Positions 25,941 through 40,231 of a stretch of DNA of 64,000 nucleotides are shown here, in pieces. The notes under the pieces were generated by a model. That model saw nothing but the letters and a program-made list of their open reading frames with translations, made no database searches and had not been told where the DNA came from. Every line of letters starts with the position of its first letter. The first letter of the stretch is position 1. This stretch comes from Azadirachta indica (Eukaryota; Streptophyta; Magnoliopsida; Sapindales; Meliaceae), in assembly GCA_022749755.1 (NCBI GenBank), contig CM040448.1:4586481-4650480 (forward strand). Direction: 5' to 3'. The translations under genes were made by a program, and so were the position numbers.

Positions 25941-28900
25941 AGTTTGAAGGACAGTATCACATCAATTTTCAAGGCCACAGTTTAAGCATACAAGCATCAG
26001 TTAGAGATTACTGTGGTCGTAATAATTTCAAAGTCAATACAGAACATATTCAAGGAGAGTTAGTGAGAGGGGGCAACAAGTTTAGTACAAAGAAACAAGA
26101 ACCATGGGATGAAATATGACACAAGGAAATGGTTTGTAGACAATATGGCAGAAGCTGGACAGGAACAAAGTGGAGGGTAAATGCATTTTTAACAAATGAC
26201 TAGACATCAATTAGTAAAGAGGCTTCACAACGAAGAATTTGCCACACTTGTCCAAGAACAATCGCTTGTCATCTTCTTGTTTAGGCCTTGTATAAGAGTT
26301 TATGGAGAATTAAAAAGATTTTTACTAAAATTAGCATGTACACAGCATCTGTGCAAGCATGAAATTATTTATATGTCCAGCATTACATTAATGTTTAATT
26401 TTTCTGCGTTAGGGTTTGAGAATGGACTTTTGTGTGTAAATTTGTTAGATTTTCTTTATGGGTTTTGGTGTTTGGTTGAATCTCTTGCAAATCTTTACAT
26501 GGGTTAGAGTTTATGTTGTATAGGTTATATCTCTTGCAAATCTTTACATGGGTTAGAGTTTATGTTGTATATTTTGCTGGTGCCTCTGTGCCTCTCTTTT
26601 TTGTGGTCAAAAGATGTAATTGTTTGGCAAGGAATTCAAAGCCTCGGGGCTGTGGGATTGTGAGGTGATATTTATATTATGGGTTATATGTTCCATAAGC
26701 CGAGAAGCCAGGGAGAGCAGGAGTTCAGGAGAGATACATCAATTTTCTTGTACTTACAAAAATACCTACTGTCTAAAAAGTTGCAAATATGTTCTAAAAC
26801 CAACCACTTAATGAAGCCATATCAAAACTATTTTTGAAATCTATACCATATGCTAACAACTCAAACAATGATAAGAAAGGAAAAACAATCAAAAACTCTT
26901 ATTCACTATCAACAAAAGACCTCTAGAAACAAGATCTAATAAGATCAGCATATTTTCCAAGACTACATATTGGATAAGGAATGCTAATCATACACACCTG
27001 TTTATTAAAGTCACTCCAACCATCCACTCGAGAAAGAGCATCAACTGCTGCCAGTAATGAAATCAGTCCCTTGAACATGTCACAAACATAGTTAAGTATT
27101 AATTCCTTTCTTATTTTAAATATTAAATAATTGTAAACCAAATCCCTACCCACCCCTGATGTGAACAATACTCCTATTGAAAACCTCTTGTGCCACACCA
27201 AGATGTCTTACTAGTTCAACCAACTCATCCACATAGTTTAAGCATTAATCACTAACAAAAAAGAATCACAAAGAAACAAAAAGTTTTAGAAAGACTTGAA
27301 CTTACAGATATTGGAGAATCTGCACCAAGGCTTTTGTCACGGAAGAAAGATGCAGAATCCATAGATGCCATCAATAATATAATGGGCTTCGACTGGTATG
27401 ACAATGAAGTATTGATTGGTGGAAGCGATGACCAAACACTGCCCTCATAAGCACAATATATTAAGCTAGAAATTCAGAAGCTAAAAAACCATAAACCTTC
27501 TCGATTCATTTATAAATTAAATTTTTGGCAGAAGAAAGCACCAGCTGAAGTTAGCTCATGGAAAATAATAACAATATTTCCTTGATGCACTTTCCCAATA
27601 AAATTTTACTTCATTTTCCTGCATGTAACATCTCTTCTATGTCTTGTAGCATGTAAGCCATGAAATCAAATAGATGAATCTTTCTGTGTTATGCACCTAT
27701 TGATATATAAATGTATAGTCAATAGAAAGCTTTAATAGCGCTGTTTTGTCACCCTTGTGGACCTCTGGTTCATTTTCGAATCTCCTTTCCTTTCATTTTA
27801 ATAATGTTCTTTTGTTTCTATAAATTAAAAAAGAACACAAAGAAAGAGTTAAGTTAGGCAACAGTAAAAGAAGTCTCCAAATAGTCCACTATTTATGTCC
27901 GTAAATATCACTCAGCTACGAAGCTTGTCTTCAGATTTCTCAATAGACCAAGCAAGTTGACACCTGATGGCAATGACCAATCTACACCCAATTACTTCCC
28001 AACCCTGACTGTCCTAGGCTCTCTAGCACATAAAGGATGTAATTTCTTTCACCATACCAAATTTCCGTTCACACATGAGCAACAGCAACGTGAAATGTCT
28101 TACAAAATAAAAATACAACAGAAGAGAGCGAAGACAAAAGTGAAATATTGTAAAAAGAGACAATTTTGGCATAGGGATATCAAGTGGTAGATCATTTACC
28201 TTTACAAAGAGTTATAACTAGATAAATACAGAAACTCATCACTGGGTTCTTCTTATTAATGGTTTAATACAAGTGTTCAATTGTTTGTTTTCATGAATAA
28301 AAATATCTTCAAACCAATACTTTTACATTGGTGCCCTTATAAACAAAGGCAAAGCACAAATAGACCTACTCTTTTAACTCACCTATCACATATAAACACA
28401 TAAACTATTAACTTCTTCCGAAGCACAAAAAATTTATTAAACACACATGCATATATGGACATGCAGACATACAGACATACCTGCATAATGCATGTACGTA
28501 AGTCTAAAAGATATGAAGCCAAGTTGATTGTAACTTAAGTTAACAAAGAGCATAATGGGAATAAGAATTCCAAAGAAATCTCACCTGTATCCACCTAAAG
28601 GAAGGCAGGTCTGTTCTTTTAAACAAGATTCTGAATCATGAGTTCCAGCTTTTGTTGTCTAACCAAAGCCAATATTAATAGAAAATTACTAATAAGAAAT
28701 CATATAAACCACAAACATCTACTCAATCACTGACATGAAACATTCGAAGTTTTATAGACACAAAAGTTCAGATACCTGCATCACCAGATCAAACTCAGCC
28801 ACACTAGTGGTATAAGTATTCTTTGCTTTCTCATTCTTCATAGCCACCTGGATAGAAAACATAGACAGCATAGAATATATAAAACTGAAAAAGACTAATA

Positions 28901-31900
28901 TAAACCTGCTAAAATGTACCCTAGAAAATAAAGCAATAATCCATCAAAGATTAGTGTCTCGAGTATGTAAAATTTACTTGACACCCTCTGTAATTTTTCA
29001 GAAATGCATAAATAATGACAGATTACATATTCATTTTTCCACTGTATACTACATTGGTAATTTTTATACAACAGAAACTCAAACAGGAGCCTGCGCTCAG
29101 CCAATTATCTCACTAGCAAACACAGATTTTCTTAGTCTACAAAAGCATTTTTAGTGAGTTTAAAACAAAAATACTTATTGTACTTTCATTCAGCTACCCT
29201 ATTACACTAAATAATTCTCAAAAATCAGCCAAATACATATTAACTTGTGCTAGAAAATAACTTTCCCTAGAACCTTAGTTTCACTTCCAATATAAAAAGC
29301 TCAACACATAGGACTTAAAATTGTAATATACTGCACAGTAAATCTTAAAAGTGATACTTAGTGAAGTCAAACGCACATACATTTTAAACTAAATGAGTTA
29401 CCTCCTGCAAGGTCAATGTGCTACTTTCTGAGAGTAAGAATACAGGAAAATCATAAGCTTTCCACATAATACCAGATCCCTGCATATGCCAAAATGATTA
29501 TGCTTTAGCTTATCAAACTGAATGCGACAACCGGTTATATCATCCAAAATTCATCAATTAAGACTTCAATTCAGAGTTTAGCTAACTAAATAATATTAAC
29601 AGAGTAAATAAGGATAACTATGTCACCCACCAAAGCAATCATCAATTATCTGTCAACTACATCCATATCTCTTTGATGATTATAACCTGAATTATGACCA
29701 TTTTATCAGATCCATCTTCCAAGATTCCACATAAAAAATACTAACTATCCAATCACTAGTTCAGTACAGCATGGGAAGTTCTTGTGGACACTACATGTCA
29801 TGTTACTATTGCATTAAGTTATTGATGGATTGAAGAGGCTCCTAAATTAATGGTACAAGTCAAGGTAATATAGAAAAGGCTGGATGACAAAAAGCTGTCA
29901 ACAATAGGAATCCACACAGATTTTATCAAACTATAGATTAATAGCATACAATGGGGTTCCATTCATAGTTGACACTTGGATAAGGAGCAAATTCAGCTTG
30001 TGGAAACTTCTTCGCTGGAGAGAAACCTACAAGATAGAAACTTCCACAATCAGCAGCATTTCACCATAATGTCTTTCACCTACCATAGCTTTATAAAGAC
30101 AAATGGACAATAAGTAGATAAGAGAACTTACCTTTTAATTTATTGTGGATATCAACCCCTGATTCAACTAGAACACCAACAATGTTCCGAGCAAAACTTG
30201 CATCATTTGAAATTCTGAAACAGACACAGGTAACCAACAATGAATGACATAAGATCCAAGAACAAGTTGATAACCACTAGCATTATCATTACAAAAACAT
30301 ATACATGTAATATGTTCCTTAAAATGTACCCAAAATAGGAATGTAGACGAGTTATCAGCCATTTGACAGAAACATTGGATTAAAAGGCCAAGTTCGACCT
30401 CTAAGAAATTTATTTTGCTTTAAAATGTATAAACTAATGAAGAAAAAGTATTAACATCAGTGTCGTGGACCAGTTGTCTGCAATATCATTAAGAAACCCA
30501 ATGGGAAACTGAAATTAAACAAAAAGCTTCCAATGAAATCTACAATGAATACCTGATCACCCTTATAAAGCTATACCAGCCTGCATTATCCCAAAACCCT
30601 GTCCCAGTTTAGATGCATGAAGAAAAAAGAGGTACCTTGGACTCTTTAAGGGCCATAGCTGAAACTGAAGCCAAATGACAAACCTATCAATGTCCTCTTT
30701 TTTCCTTCGAAAACACAATCATTTCTTTCAAGCCAAATCACTCGCAATAGAGCTAAAATTATACGTTTCCAAAGATGTTTGACATTGAATCCTCTCCCGC
30801 AAGAGTTCTCCACTATTAATGAGTCATAAAGGCCTAGAATAACGCATTAAATCTTTAGTTTCTTTGCACAATCTATTCCATGATCTTTAAGTCATGAAAC
30901 AATGTATGAAAGGTGATTGCCAGTCTTTTCACTTTGTTAAACATCACGCAAAATGTGGGAGAAAGACAGATAAAAAATTTCCTTGATTCACGTCTTGGGT
31001 GTCAATCCTTCCACATGGCCAGGGCCAAACAAAGATTTTAATTTTGAGAGGCATTCTAACCTTCCGAATCATGATAAAGTATTTGAATTCAGCCAGACAA
31101 CAACCATCAATCAATTACTCAGATATAGGATTTTCAAGAGTAGAGCCTCAACATCTCCAACTTTCAAACAATTTTATCCTCCTTCAAATCATTAACAACA
31201 TTCAGCTCCTTGTAGCGCTTTACTTAAGGAGAATATCTATGCTTTTGGCGAAGTAATGCAAGGACACTTTGGAAGTTGAGGTTCACGCTTTGTTTTAGGT
31301 GATATGGAAAGCGGGGAAAAGTTTTATATTTGATGGGGGGGCGCGGTGTGGGTGGCGCCGTGGAAGATACCAGCATTTCGTGTGACGTTGAATTTCTTGC
31401 ATCTGTTTGGGCCTTCAATCACTAAGGACTTTCAGGATACTTTCTGTTTTTTTTCATAGATCTGACTTGGCAAGGGATTTTCATTTATACTCGACTTCAA
31501 TCTAGCATCACAATTTCTGTATTTATGTTTTGGATTTCTTTTGAGGATGTGATACAAAGCTGGGCCAATTTAACAGAAAGGTTTTTCATATATCTTACAC
31601 AGCATTTTTTGAGATGTCCATGTAGATGTTTGGTCCACCTATTAATTTTTTCTGTCATTATTAATACATTTCTAAGTTTCTTATTGCACAAAAAAGAAAA
31701 AAGAAAGAAAGAAAGAAAGAAGAAGAAGAAAGAAAGAAAGAAAAGAACAAGAAAGGGTGCTGGTATTTCACTTTTCCCTGTACTTAAATCAATAGCCTAA
31801 ACAAATATTGTGCAGTATATTCTTGAACATAAAAGACAAAACCAAGCAACCTAAGCACAATATCATGTTTCATTTGTTAAAAACTTTTTTAATCACCAGA

Positions 31901-34900
31901 CAAGCTGTAAAGCCCCGGACAGAAATAACTGAAAGAAATATCTTCCACCAAAATCTAAAGGAGGATTAATAGTGGGAACTGAATTAAGAAGACTATAGGT
32001 TTGCTTCAGAAGTGATATTGTAGATTCCCTTTGGAGAATTCCCAATGGCGCATGGTAAACAAAAGCATGTAAGTTATCCTAAAAAATGAACAGAATACAA
32101 ATGTGATCTCAAGGGGCTCTTGACGCAGCCAATTAGATTCATTTCTCAAGGCAAGGAGTTCTTTATGCCTTTTTCTGACGTTGATTGCAGGCAATAGTTC
32201 TAAATCAAAAGTCAATTGGGAACTAGGCATAGTTTGAATAAGCTATAACTCAACTGGACTTGAAATGTTTCACCTGGAAATTGAACCACCAAGTAACCCC
32301 GTATATAATCCTAAAATACTTAAATTTCTAATTTTCTATCAAAGTTACTTATCCAGCTTTATACAAATTTATTGTCAAAAGTATTTAGTGATGAAAGTTC
32401 TTTTGAGTAGAAAAAACAAAATGTACGTCATCCATGTTGAAATTTTAATTTAAACTTCTAAACTAATCCCTTTTATAACTTAAAATTCAATTGTTATGAT
32501 ATGCAGAAGTCTTCTCTTAAAAGGCTTTTTAGATCAAAGATGTCACTTTGGGCTGAAAATTGCAGATCTATTAAAAGCCAAATCAAATCTAACTATGAAT
32601 GTTAATTCAAAATCAATCTGAAATCTGATAGTTAATAGATATTTGTAACCTGATAATGCTTTTACCATCCAACCAAAGTCATTTCCCCTTATTTTGTTGC
32701 AAGTAACATGCATGCTGCTTATACATAAGTATATGTTCTACTCTACAAAACTTAACTCAGGTTTAGGAAGTGTTCATATTATTCAGTATTGATGCTATTC
32801 ATGCGTTGCCTTGCAAAGTCCTCGGCGAGGGAATTGACAATAAATGCAGATGCTACATCATACTCATTTGACTGACAGAGAATGAAGTACTACCAACTAT
32901 TTTCTAATAACACAAATGAAAGCATGTCTAAAATAAACAAGCCTAACAGAAAAAAAAATAAAGATATTAAAGTTCTGAAATGAACAGCTTACATACTTAA
33001 GGAATAATTCTTCAACTTCATCCAGTGACACCAATACAGCAGTTGATTCAGTCAGCTCGTTAGCATTCCTATATCTCATAAGTGGAGCCACAACCTTATC
33101 TCGTCCAGGATCTGATATGTGTTAAACGAGAAGAATAATGCATCAAACTCTTTATGTAACTTGAATTTTGAGGTTCATCAGAAAGCTAAATTAGGATGAG
33201 AGTCTGAGAGTAAGAGAATACCAACATAACAGAGAAATCATTAGAGAGAAAAGAGAGATGGACCCCTTGATCTATTGATTATAATATAGGTAATAGAAGT
33301 GATAAACAGAGTAAACAGGTTTTTGGGTGAAGATGCATATGTTGTTTTAAGCTTTGTAAAAGGGTGGATGGTTATCTTTGTGGACCATTTTAGAGACTCT
33401 TTGGGCGTTTGATATGGCTTCAGCTTCCTCTTATGCAGTTTGTCTATTCTGTTGATGGACAACTTGTCCGCATCACACACATAACATTATTTCTCTTTCA
33501 CTGTTAATACATACTTTCGAGTTTTCCACCAAACAGAAAGCTATAAAATTGAATAAAATCTTTTGGGCTCCTTTGATTTAGAATTCGAATACAGTTTTCT
33601 GTTTCTGTAAACAAATGATACAATAAATTTTAAGAAAACATGTTTGGCCAAAAGTCTCAAATATAACTAGGTACAAATAAAGTTAATAAAAATTTATACA
33701 TATATTTACATTAAATGCTTTATTCTAATATTTGAAAAAAATAGAATACTAAAGCAAGCATATATTTTCTAGCTTTTTAATTTCAAAATAGCTTTCAATA
33801 TTACAACAAGCACACGTTCGAATAACAAAAGTTTAAAAAATACAACCAAAGGTTTGGATTGGATTCTAATCTTTCAAAATTATTCTCAAATCATGATGAA
33901 AACTGGTCCTTAGCCCTTTTTTCTTCTTCCATTTTAAATTTACAAATGGTAACATGTCCACATACAAAATCACATCAATATTTGATGACAAGAAGTATTT
34001 GATCTTATGAAATAGCCTAGAGCTGAATTACTATCACCCGAAGAAAATCAAGCCTTTGAAGATCTTACTTGAACAACCAATCTTCCCAGAAAGATTGAGC
34101 AGCCGCACACAAGGATATCCATCAATAACCATGTACATCGAATTGTGAAGATTAGGAATTGACTCCATTGAGCTCAACTGTCCTGACGGTTCCAAAAAAG
34201 AGAAAGTTAACTTCAAGACTCGTAAATATCCAACATACTCTAAGAGAGCATAAAGTACAAGAGAACAAGCATAACTTAGAACTATATATTAATCCAAAAA
34301 AAGAAAAAGTTATTATCTAGAACATCGAGTGAACTGTGACTGTTTCTTCTTTCACCCATGCCATAACATCAAACCTAGAAATAAATTCTAAACCTCCATG
34401 TGTCATCATCTAAACAGAGAAAAGAGAAGCAGTTTCTCTTTAATGCAATCCAGCATTGCCCAAATTACAAAAGTCTTGGTCAAAGCAACTCATGCTTGCA
34501 AGCTCATCCATCTAGCCAACAAACCTAGACCATTGCTTTATAAGCTTTCCCTAGCTAAAGAGTCTTGAAGGATACATGTACTCGGCAACTCTTCAAGGCA
34601 AACCTTTAAATCATCAATCAGGGTGGGGATTTTTATCTGAATATACTTCAAAAACCCATAATTACATAAATATGCCCTTGTTGAATATTCAATATGCCAA
34701 TTAAGGTGATAAAGGCCCAAAATACCCTTATTGAGGTAGAAGAGGAAAACAAGTCTCTCACAAGTTTTCTTCTTCAACTATCACTCTTAATTAGTTTTTC
34801 CAGCTAATTCTTTCAAAATATTTCAAGATATATCATCTGTAACACATCTAAGCAGTTTTAATTTTATGATCTTTGATTTTGGAATCCTTTCTTGGTGCCA

Positions 34901-36040
34901 TATGCAATACAAATAAGTGTAAAATATTGACGCAACACACACCAAAAATACAAGGATAATCCACAAAAAGTTTTCAGGAAATGCAATTTAGAAGAAACTT
35001 GTATTTCAAAAGGTCATGTTTATAGACCATCTTGTACACAACTATCATGAATACACAACAGTCTTGTACAAGACAGTGTAGATTGCATGCCTGTCTAGCA
35101 TACAAGACTGTCTTATGTTCAAACTCCTTCATAATCTTTCTCAAATTTCCACCAACCCACACATGCCCTTTAATCCATCATATCACCATCAAACACAGTA
35201 AATCCATCACATCATCATTATCATCATCTTCATGATTAAAGCCACCAACACAATCAACATTACGGTATTGTACAATGTTAGAAACAAACCCAATTTAGAA
35301 GATGACAATATACCCTGGATCTTTAAGTATTCTGAACTGTCTGGCATAAGACCATCCATATGAAAACAATCTAGGATACAAGACTCTCTTGTATTCAAAC
35401 TCATTCAACAATCTCTCACATTTTCACAACCTAACACATACCCTTAATCTATCTTTGCAGTTCCTTTCTCATTATTTTTGCTGCCAACACAACTACTGTT
35501 ATCTTATTTTATGATTTTGGAAACAAAATCCTAGTGGGTTCCTTAATTTTGTTTGATGCAATACAGTTTCATGTAATTTAGCTGCAATAAAGTTGTTAAT
35601 TCTCTTGTTTCAATCCAGCTCAAATGAAAAGAAAAAGGCAAAGCTGGGAAACAGATGCATGCCTCCTTAACAGAAAGATTGGAATCATGACATCCTGGAT
35701 CAGAGCTCACTAGTCTATTTTTGACCATAAACCCAAAAACAAAAATAATAAAAGTAAATTATAACTGCATAGTTTAATAATGACAGAAACAATAACTAAC
35801 TAACAGCTGTTACTTTACGAACAGACAAATATGAGAATACAGCGAAGGCAAATAGCAGTAGTATTTTAGGCTTCCAGAATAAGTAGGGGGCCACTGAAAA
35901 TTAAAATTAATCTAATTCAACACAAATGACTCCATAATCAATTAAAGCAAAATTACAAAATACTGACCAGAGGAAGAGAGTCGAAGCTGAAAACAGAAGA
36001 GCAAAAGACTGTACAAAAGTTTAGAGTCCATGGCGCTCAT
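20426..36040 (-). CDS. NCT: Nicastrin, gamma-secretase complex subunit
   Basis: Sixteen exons read on the minus strand: 36040-35968, 34182-34069, 33111-32997, 30214-30132, 30026-29950, 29479-29402, 28847-28776, 28658-28585, 27438-27306, 27069-26998, 25660-25541, 24476-about 24408, 22895-22755, 22043-21959, 21846-21411 and 20690-20426. Together they encode about 668 residues, near the plant family length. The product begins with a signal peptide, continues with the nicastrin ectodomain (peptidase-like fold without catalysis, many N-x-S/T sites), and ends in one membrane helix with a short basic tail. Nicastrin binds presenilin, APH-1 and PEN-2 in the intramembrane protease complex; this role is from the family. 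A second ATG lies 9 bases inside the first. The donor of exon 12 is irregular: the nearest GT adds two bases and shifts the frame. Introns are long and carry repeats. Confidence 0.92.
25912..25941. repeat. (TG)n microsatellite in nicastrin intron 10
   Basis: About fourteen TG units in a row. The plus-strand frame through it is not a gene. Confidence 0.95.
26481..26570. repeat. Perfect 41-bp direct repeat, period 49, nicastrin intron 10
   Basis: The 41 bases starting TCTCTTGCAAATCTTTACAT at 26481-26521 recur without change at 26530-26570. The lack of differences implies a recent local duplication. Confidence 0.95.
30640..30800 (-). mobile_element. LINE (non-LTR retrotransposon) remnant in nicastrin intron 3
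   Basis: A minus-strand frame reads LWKRIILALLRVIWLERNDC and then VFEGKKRTL, before meeting a stop. The W-x-ERN-x-x-F pattern is characteristic of the C-terminal end of plant LINE reverse transcriptases (zinc-binding region). Only this end is recognisable, with no complete reverse transcriptase around it. Confidence 0.6.
31691..31745. repeat. (GAAA)n-type purine tract in nicastrin intron 3
   Basis: GAAA and AAGA units repeat for about 55 bases. The plus-strand frame through it is Lys/Arg-rich by composition only. Confidence 0.85.
35101..35532. repeat. Diverged direct duplication in nicastrin intron 1
   Basis: The segment 35101-35290, starting TACAAGACTGTCTTATGTTC, recurs diverged at 35377-35532, starting TACAAGACTCTCTTGTATTC. 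Both contain a CAAACTC/TTCA block and a GCCACCAACACA/GCTGCCAACACA block. No coding function is seen. Confidence 0.7.
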
Positions 36041-36066
36041 CTTAATAGGCTTTGGATTAAACGATG

Positions 36067-36075
36067 AAACCCTAA
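36067..36075 (-). promoter_or_regulatory. Telo-box (AAACCCTAA) in the nicastrin leader
   Basis: The 9-mer AAACCCTAA lies about 27 bases upstream of the nicastrin ATG (36040), in a less AT-rich leader (36100-36260). Telo-boxes are common near transcription starts of constitutively expressed plant genes. A single copy could be chance. Confidence 0.4.
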
Positions 36076-38635
36076 GCCCTGGTCGTTAATCGCATGGATA
36101 TTCCAAAATCCGAAGGCCCTTCTTACTCTCTTCGAAATGCTTAATTGAACTGACCGAATTAATTTCTTTCCCCACTGAATAATGCCAACAATGCGAGAAA
36201 CGACCCGACGCGATCCACCCGACCCCACCCGAGTGCTCAGCCCGTCTTTGCCTTCAGTGGAGCATTCAACGGGTCTCTTAAAAACCAAGTTGAAATGGTG
36301 ATGGTAAATTAGAGGAGTACAAGAAGTACGTCTTGTTTTGATCCTCCTCTTATTTTTCATATATTTTTATTTTTAAGAAATAGTATAAATTCATATAGCA
36401 TTTTCTTTAATTACTGCTTTTAATAAATAAAAATAAAATAATTTTTTATTTAATATTTGTATATTTTTAAGGGTAGATTTAATAACATTTCTTAAAAATT
36501 ATGCCCTAAAAATGATAATTATAAAATACGTTTCGAGCTATTTCGAAGAGTCAAATTTTAATAACTTTATTTAGGAAGAGTTGATTTTGCATTTCTATTG
36601 AAAGAGCTAAAAATAATTTTAAGTAGTTAAAAATTATTTTAAATATTTGATAAAATTTTTTTATAATCATTTTTTACGAAATCACTTTATATTACAATAA
36701 ATTTTGAAAAGTGGAAAAAAAATTTTCAAAATAATTTATTTATAAGATAATATCAAATATACCCATTTAAAATTACAAAAATTTAAATTAATCTTAAAAC
36801 AATTATTAAATTATAATTTTAATTGAAAAATAAAATTGTTAAAATCAAAATATTTTTTCTTTTTATTACTTATTACTTTTTATTTTTTAAAAAATAATTA
36901 AAAATTTTATATTTTCTTAATATAAACTATTTTAAGGTAATGTGTGTATATATATATATATATAAACTTACCAAACTAGCCTTAAATATCAATACTTAGT
37001 GCATAAATTAATTTGATTAATCTAAATTTTTTCAAAAATATTAAGTATACTCATTTTTATATTTTAAAAAATAATTTTAATTCAAGAAAAATGTATAACA
37101 TCTATGAGTTGGTGAATACATAGATATTTTATATTTCAAATACTATGTAAACATCGATGAGAACGTAAAAAAAAAAATATTGATTTCATTTTAATGAATT
37201 GATCCCACGATAACTTGGAATATGGGTTTCACGAGGGCCAAATAAGAGAAATGGTTAATTTCATATTACACCCTTCATGTTTTGACAATAATTAGATTGC
37301 TCCCAACGTTTTCATGAAAATGCACATCATTGCAAACTAATAGACAGAATTCTTAAGTTTTACTATAAGAAGGGTAAATTTGACTTTTTATATTTTATTT
37401 AATAAATAAAAAATATTACTAAAACCATCCCTCTAATTTCCAACTACCCTCAATTTTACAATTTTTTATATTATAATAACATTTTCATTAAAAAAACAAA
37501 AAAAAAGAAAAGAAACTTTTCATTTTTTGCCCTTCTGCTTTTGTTCTCCATTTCTAAGTTTTTTTCTCTTTTTATTTTTTAATATTCATCTTCAAATTTA
37601 CTCAATTTCAATAGAATAATATCGCACTGATCAATTTTTTCAATATAATTTGATGTAAAATCAGATAATATGTTGACACTCAAATTTAACTCATGAATAG
37701 ATATGTAATCAAGACATTTGGTGGCAACAGTGATGATGAGGACAATCTCTAATGGTTATAGACCTAACATGTAGAAACTCTGGTGGTCATACAAACATAC
37801 TTCTGTTGTTGCATGACTTTCACAATAATTTCTATTGGTTGCCTAAGTGAACTTGCAATAGCTTTTAATGACTTTCTAATGACCACAATGGGAAGATTTA
37901 GTGCAAGTTTATTGGAGATTTGGTAGAAGTTTTGTCATATTCTATTAGTGGCAGAGTTAGGGTGAATGTTTAAGAGGGGCCAAAATGCAACAATCTAAAT
38001 TTTAAAGGGGGCCAAAACAATAAAGTATAATTTAAAATATTATAATTGATAATATTCACTCAAAACCTTCAAAATTTTCATGGGACTTGCAGGAGCTTGC
38101 ATCCTACGTCGTTGAAAAAAAAGTGATTAAGTTAAATAATAAACTATAGATTCATCTAAGTAGACATTTTTAGGTTGTAAAAATACGAATACAAACTTCT
38201 AAGGAGCCATGTACCCAAAATGGGCAACATTTACTTGGTTTTAAGCCCAAGCTATTATATCCAAAATCAAATTAAACCAGATTCGTCATTTGTGTGAATA
38301 TTTTATGATAAGTTATTATTTTATTATACTCGATGTCTTATGAGGATCTAAAGTATAAAGAAAGGACAAAAGGAGATTGACATTTTCCAAATCAATAATG
38401 AGGAAGTTATTAGACTAATTAGTTATGATTTTCTTTTAATTAAGTAAACACATTTTAAGTAGTAAAACTCAAAAATAAACCTATGACGAATTAACAAATA
38501 ATCTCTACTTGATTTCAACTCCAAGCTATTATATTTTTGCTAGAAATTTGGCTAGAAATATAAATGAAAAAAATGTGATAGAAATATATAGAGGAGACAG
38601 AGGAAAATAAAAAAAGAGAAAAAATGCTAGATTCC

Positions 38636-40231
38636 CCCCTGTTGTTTGACTTAATATCCCAATACTCCCCTTTTATTTCTATAACATACCAAATCCTTTT
38701 TTTCGTTAGTTGACAATATTAAGTATAATAACATATAAATCCTTAAAATTTAGCCTATTAATTTAAATAGTTCTACTAATTTTAAATATACTCATAAAAA
38801 TTCTAATTTATTAAAAAGTAACAATTATACCCTTATATAATAATAATTAGTTAAGAAATTATTTTCAACTCCTAATTGAAAATAAATATTAAAATAAGAA
38901 TATATATTATTTTATAACACATTGAATATAAATATTTATTAATATATTATAATTAAAATACAAGTTTATTTATTTTAAAATATGTTAACAACTCAATATT
39001 AATTAGGTATTAGAAAATAAATAAAATAAATCATATAGATAAATACTAATCTATAAATAAAATACATTATAATACATTTATTGTTCATAAATAAATATTA
39101 ATCCATAAATAAAATATATTATAATACAATACTTATAAATATATATAATTATAACTATTGTATTGTAATATAATTGTAAAATTCTACAATATATTAACAA
39201 TTCAATATTACATAGGTATTAGAAATAAATAAAATAAATCATATATTTAATATTTTATTATTTTTTATATAACTACTATTAATTTTTTTTAGCTAACTAC
39301 TATTAGATAAGGATATAATAGTTATTTTTAATAAATTGGGCCTTTATAGTTATTTTTTGAAATCACTAGTTAGGACTAACCAGGTTAATGAATTAAACTT
39401 TAGGGACTCATATATCATTAATCCTTTTTCAAATTTTAAAATAATATTGAGTTTCAAAACTACAAAAAAAAGAGGATATTTTAAACTAAAAAAATAGATT
39501 TCACAATAAAAAATATTTCAAACTAAAAGTTTTTATAAAAATGTAAAATATATAATATATGATATAATATTATTATATCAATTTATATAAATAGAATTGA
39601 ATGTGTAATAGCAATGATATCATTTTTTTTTAAAAAAAATATATTGTGTTTCATATATGTTAGTCAATATAAGTAATATTTTTATATTAAATATGAAATA
39701 AAATATTATATATTATTCTTTAAATAAAAATTTATCCAAATTTTTAATTTTTTTAAACATAACAAATTTATCTAAATATTAAATAAAATTGAATAATTAA
39801 TTTCATAATTTTCAAAATAAATAAAATATTTTTATTTTGTTTATTTTAAAAATTATAAAATTGATCTTTCAATTTATGAGTGTCATGTTAAAAGGAATTT
39901 TAAAGTTTAAATAAATTTATATTCAATAGATAATTTATAAATAATTTATAAATTAGTTATCAATTTGTCATAAAATAAAAATTTATTATTATTTTAATAT
40001 TTATTTTCAATTAATAGTTGAAAATAATTTTTTAAATAATTACTATTATATAAAGGTATAATTAGTTTTTTAATAAATTAGAAATTTTATGCATATTTTT
40101 AAACTATTAAAACTATTTAAGTTAATAGGTTAAACTTTAAGAATTCATATATTATTATACTTAATCATGTTAACTAAGAACGGAGATTCAGGATATTATA
40201 AAAACAATTACATGAATTAGGTCAAACATGG
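38636..40231. mobile_element. Long inverted-repeat element (family 2), about 1.6 kb
   Basis: The left part (CTGTTGTTTGACTTAATATC at about 38639, then the AATATTAAGTATAATAACAT region near 38712) is matched in reverse by 40140-40231 and further inward to about 39880. A third, truncated copy of the right end occurs at about 39270-39420, pointing to a nested or composite structure. The interior is AT-rich and non-coding. Confidence 0.6.

Noticed and set aside
26196..26507. Plus-strand 103-codon frame in nicastrin intron 10
   Set aside because: Antisense to the gene, no family resemblance, T-rich hydrophobic composition.
37960..38110. Segment with repeated GGGGCCAAAA motifs
   Set aside because: Resembles dispersed plant repeats but I could not define ends or coding content.
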